Part shown: one piece after another, positions 47,189-56,785 of the stretch
How positions within the stretch are numbered: position 1 is the first letter of the stretch
Layout of the letters: the number at the start of each line of letters is the position of its first letter
DNA from: Aspergillus flavus
Lineage: Eukaryota; Ascomycota; Eurotiomycetes; Eurotiales; Aspergillaceae
Assembly: GCF_009017415.1 (NCBI RefSeq)
Contig: NC_092407.1
Span: 4,588,001 to 4,652,000, forward strand
Length of the DNA: 64,000 nt
Reading direction: 5' to 3'
Notes under the pieces: model-generated
The model's input: only the letters and a program-made list of their open reading frames with translations
Told to the model about the DNA's origin: nothing
Database searches by the model: none
Position numbers and translations under genes: made by a program

Positions 47189-48607
47189 AGACGAGCGACA
47201 TGTCTCAAGTATGATATCCATAATTCACACAGTATTACTGTATGGGATAATCCATTCAATTCAGAACATAGTAAACCTGTCAGATCTTACCTTACCCCAG
47301 TAACCCCGGCCTTAACATACATACCCTGAGGGCACCCATGGTATTGCCCTACCACCGGACCTATCATCATCGACCAAGAACCCCGACATACTCCGTACAG
47401 AAGAGGAGGACAAGTCCGACCATTCGGACCAGCACGGAACGAGCGTGCCGATGACTGAACCTCTTGGCAAACGGGGCGCGCCAATCATGATGTCATTGGG
47501 CAAAGATAGAGCCTCAAGTTGAGCGAAGAATGTTCCGATATCCGGGCGGAATGCACAAGTCAAGGTTGCATTGGTCGATTTATTTGGAAAAATGGATAGC
47601 TATCTCCGCGGGATGGTATGTTTGAGATCAATTTTAGAAAACAATGTTACCTGGTTTCCACAGGCCCATACCGCGGTATGTTGTCAGCCGTAATGGGACG
47701 CCGACCGTGGATCCTGGCCAGTTTTCAGCCCTAGGACCAGTCCCGTGTAGGAATTTCCTGTCATCATCTTGTTCACGCAGTAGCCAGTCAGATTGTGGTT
47801 GTCAAATTTAGTACGAGTGGGGGCCAAGAATGAACGACTTGGTTTTTGCGTGTCTTCTCGAAGTACGCTAGAAACTAGTTCTGGGCCGGGCGTTGTCTTA
47901 GCCCGGAATGCATCAGCTGAACATGTCGTGTTGTTTTGTCCAAGTGAGGGGTTATCTCCCGAGTCGTTTTCTGACTGGTCTTATGTTCATATCCTCCGGG
48001 AGGAAGAAAAAAGACAGCTGCCCGACGGATGGTGACAGATTGTCTTGAACCACGACAGTTCGTATTCGGGATGGGAAGGAAACCACGACAATCAGGCAGA
48101 ATAATTTCCATTGTACGGAGTTGGGGAGTGACTAAAGGGAAGGGTGACTTTTCCAGGCAGAAGCGGTGAATTCGAGCCTCTTCATGGGTTGTGCGGGTCG
48201 GTCGCAGCTGGTGATTGGTTAGGTCGGGTACCTCGTAGGGCAGAGCGGTGGGTCTCCCCAGGACCCTCACCGACTTGAGTCAAAAAGAGAAACGAGAATC
48301 CAAGCTAAAGCCCTATCGATGGGGCCCGACGTCGTGTTGGCATCCTCCCATTCGCCGGCACGGTCACCTCCGACAGGGGGCCGCGTGCCAATTTGACAGC
48401 CTCCCATCGCGATAGGCCGAGGAGGGGAATGAGTTAAAAGATAAATGGTTGTCAGCAGAATCCGTTCGGAGAGGCCGACTAGAAACATAAATAACCCTCG
48501 GGACCCCGTGCTTCTCGGGGATTTCTTCTAGTCAGCAACAATTATCTCTGCTTCTTAGATAATTACCTTAATAGTACCAAGCTTCTCTATTTCTCTTCCT
48601 TCAAGCG
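46915..48607. other. Intergenic region with a long poly-A tract
   Basis: About 1.7 kb. The part 47200-48600 carries several short frames without recognisable domains and is presumably the promoter of the next gene. A TATA-like AAATAA lies near 48488, with GATA-type sites near 48543 and 48558. Confidence 0.35.
47145..47186 (+). repeat. 42-nt poly-A tract
   Basis: An uninterrupted run of 42 A residues ends at TTAG. It is the longest homopolymer in the window. It could be a microsatellite or the tail of an old non-LTR retrotransposon insertion. No LINE-like coding sequence was recognised to its left. Confidence 0.85.
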
Positions 48608-49183
48608 ATGAAAGATCAGAACACTACTGCTCCCCAAGTAGACATCCAGCAACCACAGCGGACAAGCATTGAGCATTCCCTCTCCCATACAACCACTACT
48701 TCCTCATCCAACTCTTCCTCAAGCCTTCCAGAAAGGCCCACTTCCTCAACTCAATCTCAAACAAAGTCCAATCACCTCTCCCTGACAGCAGGAAGACTCT
48801 TCGTTTCCCGCTCTCGCTCTCGGTCCAAATCCCCCGCTCCTAGCGACATCCCAACCACCACACGCACGCGTCGCTCCGACTCAGAGAGCACCTACATCCT
48901 CAAACGCGACAAAATGGCTCGCATCAGCATTCCCCGTCGCTCTGAGAGCCCCACCCAAATGTCACCCCCGGCTTCCCCTTCTTCCATCAAGGAGACCCAC
49001 TCCACAAAGCGCAGATCCGACTCCTACCACTCCCGCAAATCCAGTGACGACTACCGTCGCTACAGCGGAACCGTGAACCACTACGGTCGTCACTCGAACG
49101 ACTGGTTGTTCGGAGGATTCAGTCTCCGCGACACTGTCCGCGGCGGTGTTGGCCGCTTGCGCCAGCGCGATGACAAGAGCTGA
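48608..49183 (+). CDS. Ser/Arg-rich protein of unknown function (191 aa)
   Basis: A single-exon frame with an ATG in an AAGCGATGAAA context encodes 191 aa. The first 60 residues are Thr/Ser/Gln-rich; residues 60-135 carry repeated basic-Ser words such as SRSRSRSKSP, RRSDSES and RRSESP, suited to phosphorylation by SR-type or proline-directed kinases. The last 50 residues (HSNDWLFGGFSLRDTVRGG) are less repetitive and may be a short conserved motif. The third codon positions are C-rich, which supports coding. No domain is known; a nuclear or signalling role is only inferred. Confidence 0.65.
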   Translation: MKDQNTTAPQVDIQQPQRTSIEHSLSHTTTTSSSNSSSSLPERPTSSTQSQTKSNHLSLTAGRLFVSRSRSRSKSPAPSDIPTTTRTRRSDSESTYILKRDKMARISIPRRSESPTQMSPPASPSSIKETHSTKRRSDSYHSRKSSDDYRRYSGTVNHYGRHSNDWLFGGFSLRDTVRGGVGRLRQRDDKS

Positions 49184-50325
49184 ATGAAGAAGTGGTTCCG
49201 TCAATTTTGACGGATTGTTTCTCATCTTCTTTTCCTCTATACCGCTCTTCGGCTTCGGTATATATGGTTATATAGCCATGACTGTCATTATCTAAGGATT
49301 ATGGCAGCGGCTACGGGCTACTCTACCCACCTATTTCGGTCTCGGATTGCCTCTTCCACTTCCGAGTGAGATTAGATCATTGGTACTGATCGGAGGTAAT
49401 GTCTTACCCCCGAGGGGGTAGACTATCTTGTCATCGGGTTCCTGGGATGTCTTCAATTCCTTATGGAGGATTTGTGTTCGCCGTTATGGGAATATCCTGC
49501 ACCCCTACCTGCCTGTCAGGTTTCCTTTGCTGTCATTGAATGAGCGGGTGTTGTATCCGGTTATGCAAGCATCTTAAGGATGGAGCATCTGTTTTCTTCA
49601 TTTTCTCGGTTGTACCGAGACATACCTTGTTTATGAGCTATGTTGCCATGACCTTTTGCGACTTGCGAGCCAAGTTGCCGATGTTTTCTTTTTGTTAATT
49701 GACCGAAGTGGTCTTTATCCTGTTCAGCCCTCTTGGTTACTGAGTTATAACCATAATCATATATGATTGAACGGAAGGAATTGCCTTCTCTCACGTAATG
49801 GATAATGAACCTGACTCTCTCGTAGATATCATATAATGTGCATTGATAGTCAAGATAAAGCTTATGTCCCAATACGCTTTCCCTTTGCCCTCATGTGACA
49901 TGGGTTATAGGTGATCGATTTTAGTAACCCGTGTGGGCATCCCGCACGTATTTTGATGAATGATGAAATATATCCTTGAATATGACACCGAAATAATATT
50001 GTCAATCTGTAGACATATGTCACCTGAAATCGTAGCAGCTGTAGCTAGAAGGAACCTATCTAATCCAGAATGTCCTGTGAATAACAGTCACGTGTTCGCC
50101 CTGTCTAAAAGAAAAGTAGAAAAGAAAAAGAATTTTTTTGAAAAAAAAGAATGAAAAAGAAGATAAAGAGGAAGGAGAAGAGCGGCGATGATACCTTGGC
50201 CTCACGGCTCTTTCGAGAAGATTAAGGAGAGAGCTGCACATTAAAAATTTGCACAGCTCTGAAGACAGCCAGAAAGATCATTTGACAAAAACACTTCATC
50301 CAGAACCGTCGACTACACTGCCGAT
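49184..50325. other. Convergent intergenic region
   Basis: About 1.1 kb between the 3' end of the Ser/Arg-rich gene and the 3' end of the minus-strand gene at 50326. It has a perfect short hairpin (listed separately) and A-rich stretches near 50120-50170. No gene was recognised. Confidence 0.35.
49405..49420. repeat. Short perfect inverted repeat
   Basis: TACCCCC and GGGGGTA are separated by GA, so the DNA or RNA could fold into a 7-bp stem with a 2-nt loop. The core also has back-to-back CCCC/GGGG stress-element-like motifs. It lies about 220 nt downstream of the Ser/Arg-rich protein gene and may be in its 3' UTR. Confidence 0.5.
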
Positions 50326-51450
50326 CTACTCCCACATAGAGTGCAAGTCAACAGGTAGTCCTTTATCATTCTGATTTGTCAAACCAAAAACTTTCAATGT
50401 GTTTTCTGATGAAACCAATGCGAATTTCTTCCAAGCTGCTGCTTTTGCCAATTCAACGATTACTCGAAGCAATGTTGCAAGTTTCTTTAGCTGTTCTTGA
50501 TGGCTATTCTCCCATTTCTGAAGTGTTCCCAACTTCAAGTGGTTCTTTTTCGTAATGCTTGTAAAATTCCCAACCTCATCGTAATGACCAGCGCAGAGAA
50601 AGGGTGTCTGGGAAAACCAAAGCTGTTCTGTGTTCTTAGAGATAACCAGGTTTTTCCCGGCTGCTCCAGTTTTGATTTCGATTATTCGAGATGGGGAGAC
50701 CAACTGCCCGCACTTCAATACTGTATAGCCTGTTGGAGTCCTTTGGACCTCTGATATAGGCATTGCCGTGCGAATGTCCTTGTCAGATCCGGTACAACCG
50801 TCAACTTCGTATCGCATAATAATCTTGACATCCCCGAGCATGTAGCGAATAATTCGATTATGTGTCAAGCTATCCCTGACTGCCTTTGGCTGCCGGGTGG
50901 ACACCTTTTCAAATTCGTGTCCATAACCATGAAACCCCTTCACATAGTTAACTGCTTTTGGGGTCCAACAAGAGAATAATACTGTGTTGTTGACGACCTC
51001 CACATCGATGCGGAATGTGTTCTTTTTAGCACTCACGAAACCCAGCAAAAGACGGAGGTTGCGTCGGTCCGTCACAAGATCGATGTCATTCAGTTTCATG
51101 TTCGGCTGTGTGAGCGATAATGCTCTGAACAGTGGCTCGAGAGAACATTTGGGAAATACATGTCGATTCGGATCCATCTGGTATTTCCCCGCATCTGCCT
51201 TCACCTTCCTTGGTGTATTCGGTGGCCTCCATATGGAGGGTGAGCCTGATATTTTGAGCATTCATATTCAGGTCGGGTTGATCTACGTACCAGGAACGAC
51301 GATTGTTTTCCGCTGTTTTGGAAGTAGATTGTAGGATGTTAATGTTGTTAGATCGACCTTCGTGGTAATGCCATCTCTTGGCTGGATGGAATCTAGAGGA
51401 ATTCCTCCTAGAACATCCCCTAGACCCTTGTAAATCGGATCCTTCGGCAT
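50326..51450 (-). CDS. Uncharacterised fungus-specific family protein (often mislabelled GGPP synthetase)
   Basis: There are two exons: 51450-51291 and 51245-50326. The 45-nt intron has a GTACGT donor and an ATCAG acceptor; the join restores Ile-Val-Val-Pro-Gly-Ser-Pro-x2-Trp. The product is 359 aa. I recognise the word order of a large fungal family: Thr-Ile-Val-Val-Pro-Gly, then Leu-Glu-Pro-Leu-Phe-Arg-Ala-Leu, Asp-Leu-Val-Thr-Asp-Arg-Arg-Asn-Leu-Arg, Phe-Arg-Ile-Asp-Val-Glu, Gly-Tyr-Gly-His-Glu-Phe-Glu, and Arg-Tyr-Glu-Val-Asp-Gly. Databases often label these geranylgeranyl pyrophosphate synthetase, but there are no DDxxD prenyltransferase motifs here. The Asp-Arg...Glu...Glu-Ile-Lys pattern could suggest a nuclease-like or nucleic-acid-binding fold, as inference only. 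It sits next to a decayed kinase gene. Confidence 0.7.
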
Positions 51451-51597
51451 ATTGGTGATTAGGATGGTGAGGGATGATGGTGGTTCAACGCGTTGTGCAA
51501 GCCTAAAGAACGCGTTGATGCCTAAAGCCGAGATTTGATGCCTGAGGTGACTCGCACAGCTTCGTACCGTAAACCCGACCCCGGCTAAACGTAGCAC

Positions 51598-52640
51598 TTG
51601 AAATCCGCGCTTCGCTCTAGGTGTGATGGCAAGAGTTCGTTTGCGTTGATAGCCAAGAAAACACTTTTTTCAGATGTGATACAACGAGCCATGGCCTGTT
51701 CTCTCCGGATAGGCCAATGCCTGCGAGGGCGGAACGGAATATACGCTATTGGCAAACAACTGCAAGACAGTTTAGCTCGCAAGGTACGCAGCTACTGAAA
51801 ATCTAAGGGCAGACTCAACTTAGAATAGCTCTATTTAGTAAAGCTGGAAGCAATCAACCAGTGATTGTGAAAAGTATCACCGATTTTCGCGTTTAGAATG
51901 AGTGTGATATTCTGAAGCTCTTTTAATCCCCCTTTATACGCCCCTTAATCGACGAGATAATCGAGCCATCGGATTCACCCGCTATAGTTTTGAAATATTT
52001 AGGTAATAACATTCTGAATGCATCTCTTTTTAAGCGGCTTACAGGTCAGGGGATCAGATATGTTGCTAGAAGGATTTTAGAAGCCCTAAAGGTTCTACAT
52101 GACAATAATTTCGTACACACAGGTGAGTAATGATTACTATCTAGTTTGAGTGCATTCTCTTATACAGTTTGAAGATGTCAAGCCCGACAATATCCTTGTA
52201 AAATATGGACTTGGGGATGTACGGTTTACAGATGTGCAACTTGCAGACTGTGGAAATACTCTTCCTGCGGATTCGGCGTATGCCAAAGATGGCGACTTGA
52301 TAGGAGCGCCAACCTGGAGGAGTCCTGAAGGGCAGCTCCGAATTGGCTGGGGCACACAAACAGACATATAGTCTTTTAGCGCCTGGGTACGTTTATTTTC
52401 TAGAGACAGTATCAGTTCTTCGGGCCATTCTTTTTGACATACCGCAAGATCTGCTCTTAGGAGACATTAAACATCCTGGCATACATCATGAATAGTATTT
52501 CTTCTGAAAAGAAAAAACCGTTTTCAAGGATTTCACAACAGGAGATATCTAAAGAGGATAAGGAATTTATTCTAAAAATAATGAAGCTTGATCCAAGGGA
52601 CAGGCCGTCAGCAGCAGAGCTTCTACAGGACGAGTAGTTC
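51598..52640 (+). pseudogene. Decayed protein kinase of a fungus-expanded family
   Basis: The frames give a near-complete kinase: a Gly-rich-loop-like Arg-Gly-Arg-Asn-Gly-Ile-Tyr-Ala-Ile-Gly-Lys near 51730, Val-Ile-Val-Lys near 51870 (the lysine), His-Thr-Asp-Val-Lys-Pro-Asp-Asn-Ile-Leu (catalytic loop with Thr for Arg, as in this family), Leu-Ala-Asp-Cys-Gly for DFG, Pro-Thr-Trp-Arg-Ser-Pro-Glu (the APE region) and Leu-Asp-Pro-Arg-Asp-Arg-Pro near the end. An intron (52123-52174) splits the catalytic loop, so this was a normal gene. In-frame stops lie at 51894-51896, 51924-51926, 52369-52371 and 52635-52637. The latter two sit where Trp is expected (Asp-Ile-Trp-Ser-Phe-Gly, Asp-Glu-Trp-Phe) and the Gly of Ser-Phe-Gly is Ser, all G-to-A or C-to-T changes. 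Confidence 0.8.
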
Positions 52641-54390
52641 TTTAGTAAAAGTATATAATTCAATACGAGTTACAAAATCAACCCACCTGCTAGGTTCAAT
52701 CCTTTTACAATGCACTCGACACTTCTAAGCATGACAACCCAAATCGAGCAGCTATAGCTGCTGCAGAAAATGTGGAAAGAGATTCGGTGGAAGTGAAGAC
52801 CTTAATAACCCTCTACTAGTAGTTTGGATTGAGCCAAGAGTCAATAATAAGTTCGACCGGTCGATACATCTTCAAGTTGATAGTAATATGCAGGCATGTT
52901 AAGAGACTTGATCTAGGTAATACACTCAGGTGCAGTTATTTTAATCAGCAGAAAACATGCTTATGTCTCAGGTAGCAGGCAATATACCCAAACATCCGAG
53001 CCCGCCCTCACCATTGCATTTACCACAAACTTTCGCATCATTGCCATATCCTACTGTCTGGGTATCGCCATAAAGTTCACAATCTTTATCAGCCATGCTG
53101 CATCCTCTGAAATCATTACAAGGCACCTGGGCCCTCCTTGTACCACCGAATTGCCCGCACTCAGCACTGGTAAGGTCCACTATAATAACTTCAGTTATAG
53201 GCCAATAGATGTCTCACATGATAATTTATTTGTTTTGGTGCTGACGGAGATGGATTCCGCATTATTTCCCTCGCGTTAATCTCGTGCGAATACCTGCGGG
53301 TCAGTACATTGAAAAAGGGACAATACGAGAACAACATACAAGAAAAATAAATTAGATCACGGCCAATTTCGTGTTCTGTATTTATAAAGCTGGTCAAAAA
53401 GCATATATACAATCCGACCGAAGAAAATTGATTTCTGATAAATAAGATAAGGAAAGATTTGTCTTCGAAGCACCAGTGGCTGGTTGCAAGTTGGCACCCA
53501 CTTCCGCTTTGATATTTGCAGATCTTGTGTATGTACAAGCCACAAGAAACGCAACAACAGAGACCAATTCACGCTGATGCAGCACATGAGCTGCGAAATC
53601 ACGTCAGCCCTACGCCACTTGCAGCAATTAGCTTGGCGTCCTTACTACAAACCAATGCGGACCCTGCAGTGGCTTGGATGACATATACACCGGCGCCGCC
53701 AGTAAGAAAGGCTGTCACCATGAGAAATGGGCCGGACCTATTGAATTCACCCCATCTTCCACGCTTCAATCATGCAACCTCCCAAAGATCCGGCAGAACG
53801 ACCATATAATACCATGGATTATATTAATACCTCTGCCTAGTTGCGAACTAATGCCATACTGATTTTTGACAGCGTCTCCCAAAGGAGCGTACCCCGCCCG
53901 CCGCTGGGGCCATTCCCCTCTAGGGTCCACTGTTTATATGTCCGCCAAGAGCCTCTGTACTGTTACAACCACGCCGAGTGGGGGGGTTCTCTACAACAGC
54001 AGCGCTCGTGCCGATTTCATTTGGCAAGAGCCACCAGATTTCTCCGTTATGGCTGTTGCCTGGAGGCCCGAAAGCCATCTCCCAGCTCCGATTGCAACAC
54101 CATTTCTTGATGGAGCCGCCCCTTCTGCCCCTTCGCCTCTCCACTGCCTGCAGCCAAGCGGGAGTACTGGACTAATGATAGTAGGCCATGTGTTGGACAT
54201 CATGAATCCTTGTAATAGCGCAACGTGGGGTATACCCCGCTGTCAATGGTCGAGGGGTTATAAAGCCCGCCTGTTGACCTTCTTGTTTGCTTCTCTTGCA
54301 ATTGTGTCAATCAACTTCTTCATCCTTACCTCTTCAAACAAACGTCATTCATATCCTCTTTAACAGTCGCTTAATCCCCCTTCATTCGCC
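52641..54390. other. Intergenic region of the accessory island
   Basis: About 1.75 kb. A small Cys-rich frame lies on the minus strand (listed separately). Open plus-strand frames at 53516-53809 and 53866-54363 show no domain and start without ATG; the last part (54150-54390) is probably the leader and promoter of the CVNH gene. Confidence 0.35.
52968..53180 (-). CDS. Possible Cys-rich small secreted protein, last exon only
   Basis: The frame has seven Cys in 70 residues in a Cys-x-Cys-spaced pattern with many Gly and Asp, ending at TGA 52968-52970, as in small secreted fungal proteins. No ATG opens it; an acceptor-like TATTATAG lies just upstream (near 53180 on the minus strand), so a first exon with a signal peptide would be needed, and I found none with a convincing hydrophobic start. 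It may be a relic. No family is recognised. Confidence 0.25.
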   Translation of the reverse strand: MDLTSAECGQFGGTRRAQVPCNDFRGCSMADKDCELYGDTQTVGYGNDAKVCGKCNGEGGLGCLGILPAT

Positions 54391-54770
54391 ATGAGCTTCC
54401 ACCAGTCTGCCGAGGATATCGAGATCAAAGATAACCACATCCTCTTCGCACGTCTCAGAAACGAGGACGGAGACCTAAAGGACGCCGAGATCAACCTCGA
54501 TGAGTTCCTCGGAAATGACGACGGTGGGTGACTTAGAAATGTCTAATCTAAGCCAAACCATTCTAACACCGGCTTTCTTTAGGACACTTCCAGTGGGGCG
54601 GCGAGAACTTCTCCCACACGGCCGATGATGTCCATTTTGCAATCGAAGGAGACGACGAAGTGCCAGTTCTACGTGCAGTCCTGCTCAATGGCGAGGGAGA
54701 GCCCGTTGAGAGCAATGTAAATCTTTCTGAGCGAATCAACAATGACGACGGTGCCTTTGTCTTCGCGTGA
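54391..54770 (+). CDS. Cyanovirin-N homology (CVNH) lectin
   Basis: There are two exons: 54391-54523 and 54583-54770. The 59-nt intron has a GTGGGT donor, a TTCTAACACC branch site and a TTAG acceptor. The product is 106 aa, the full length of a single-domain CVNH protein. The two symmetric halves are visible: Ser-Phe-His-Gln-Ser-Ala-Glu-Asp-Ile near the start, Leu-Phe-Ala-Arg-Leu-Arg-Asn-Glu-Asp-Gly and Leu-Arg-Ala-Val-Leu-Leu-Asn-Gly-Glu-Gly (the duplicated strand), and Asp-Gly-His-Phe-Gln-Trp-Gly-Gly-Glu-Asn-Phe-Ser in the middle. CVNH proteins bind high-mannose or other sugars. There is no signal peptide and no Cys pair, so this is an intracellular-type member. Its biological role in moulds is unknown. 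It was too short and too split to appear as one open frame. Confidence 0.88.
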
Positions 54771-56199
54771 TGTCTGTCTAATGAGTTGAATAACGATACA
54801 TGTACACTGGAGGGAGGTAGTTCAATTGACGATTCTCAAGCCATCCTCTGTGGAAACGATATCTAGTGAGATAATAAAGCATGCCATCAAGGCCTGACGA
54901 TGTAGCCCTAACTCCTCCTAAATTACTCATAGGCCCTATGGTGTATGTCTGCTATGCACAGACAACTGGACAAGAATAAAAGTAACAATAGAAATGAAAA
55001 CATACAAAATAGAAAGGCAACATTAATACACAACCTAGCAAGCGCCGAAATACTGGAACCAGAATTTCCGTCCTCATAAGCACTCACTTAATCTTTGAAG
55101 AGGTCCTCTTCGTTGAACCTTTTCTCCGTGGGTCGCTAGTGGCTGGGTGGTGCGGGAGTTCTGCCAGTGGGGCGGCAACGTTTCGAAGCCCTACGCTAGC
55201 TGGTCAGTAGACTGGTTCTAACGCTGCATAATATAACCAAGGCGTGATTGGCGAGAAGGAAAAAGAGCCAACTTAAGCCACAGTCTCCGGGTCATCTGGC
55301 GAGAGAGAGACCAGTTGATTAACCGCTTCATGGCCTCGCAGGGTGTCTCCAATCTACCTATCGATGGGGCCTACGTCCCACCAACATTCCTATGGACAAA
55401 GGGAAGAGAATGTGGTGACTATGCCACGAATACTGTTATTAGTAGCTGCACCAGACCGCTGATACCAGACCGCTGATATCCGCATCGTATAAACAATCGG
55501 ATGAACATAACTTAAATAATTGAGAATTTCTATTGTATTCTATCACATACCGTACTACGAGGTAATGCACTTTTAATTGTTCGGGGCCATTCTATCCAGA
55601 AGATGATTCAGATAGCCCCAATACCAGATATTATTGCTAACCCGTGGTTTACGAGGGACATGTATTTTCCACTCCCCTAGGGATCGCAGTATATCAGCTA
55701 TTAGAGTCAATACCTGAGCCAATGTGTGAGAGGAGCTTCCTATGGTTACAGATAATCAGTCGACTTATAGATCTGCGAACTATACCCGTTCATTACTTTA
55801 GGGTCCAGCTTGAGAGAATGAACAGATATGCGAAACAGAATGAATATGGCTGGCCCTACACCATGGTGTATTTTGTTGCTGCATCTAGTATCTTGCTCAC
55901 TGTACCTATTAAGGGGAGCTACCTAGCCTACCTTGCCCTATGTGCTAATAGGGTACTAACCGGCGGGCTTGTTGACTGGCTTGGTTGGTATTTAGTTCAT
56001 GCAAAGGGCTCTTCTGTATTGTAATTGGAGGTGAAGTTTAAGCTGTAGATAGATAAATGGGTATAGATGGGATAATTGATATAATTGTTTTCTGTCGATT
56101 GTGCTTTTCATGGAGGTTGTTGTATCTGTTCAGAGGTAATACATTGCTACCATGATATTATCACATCAATATTATCACGTATGTAGCTATCCAATAAAA
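54771..56199. other. Intergenic region
   Basis: About 1.4 kb. It contains a Gln-Trp-Gly-Gly-encoding word near 55170 that resembles the CVNH centre but has no further match. A 126-codon frame at 55644-56024 begins without ATG and shows no family; it may be an old gene fragment. Confidence 0.3.
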
Positions 56200-56785
56200 G
56201 ATATGGTAAGATCATTCACCGGACACACATCATTGTGGCCGGAAGGATTTCCGTAGCTCAGCGCATCCGTTGTTGCGGAGTGGCCGCTATAATCCTCCGT
56301 ACGCCAGCGACGAGGACTGTAAAATGATCAAAGCGGTGAACAAAAAAGCCTGCGAAGGAGAGGCCTTGGTTGACGCAGAGCTGTACCGGGATTAGGGTCG
56401 ACGGGATTACGACGTCTACAAGAAGCTGTACGGGGTACATCCAAAAGACATTGCCAAATACTATATGTGTACTACGGCATAGGATAGGGACCTGCTAACC
56501 GGCTGATGCGTAGATGTCTCCCAAGGCATGGACATTATAGATGAACACGCGACATACGTGGCTGCTGATGACCGGGAGTGCTCACCAAAATTTGAAGAGC
56601 TTTTCCAAAAGTATTTACGGGACCTGGAAGCTGCGGAATACCCTCACGATTTCTTGTTTGAAGAGGCGTGCCAAGATCCAGCTGTTGCGCGGGTCAGAGA
56701 TAGCTACTGGGACTTTCTTTTCAGTCGCGAGACCGAGGTTAGATGGCACGGCCACAGAAAGCCAGACCAGGATTATCAAGATTAA
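56200..56785 (+). pseudogene. Relic or broken gene with an acidic, alpha-helical product
   Basis: An intact 85-codon frame (56528-56785, true ATG) encodes an acidic helical segment rich in Asp, Glu, Phe and Tyr. Upstream, the same strand reads a similar helical protein (56308-56390) that is broken by TAG at 56394-56396. A splice-like pair (GTAC donor near 56470 and GATGCGTAG acceptor, with a GCTAACC branch site) would join the two parts. So this is either a real gene with an unrecognised exon or one decayed by a single nonsense change. No family is recognised. Confidence 0.35.

Noticed and set aside
53394..53602. Hydrophobic minus-strand start that might be the signal exon of the Cys-rich protein
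   Set aside because: The frame with the best signal-like sequence lacks an ATG, and the frame that does have one (near 53587) does not look like a signal peptide.
53866..54363. 165-codon plus-strand frame before the CVNH gene
   Set aside because: It begins with TTG, has no domain and probably lies in the leader or promoter of the CVNH gene.
55140..55200. Second CVNH-like copy (Gln-Trp-Gly-Gly word)
   Set aside because: Only four residues match and no other CVNH segment follows.
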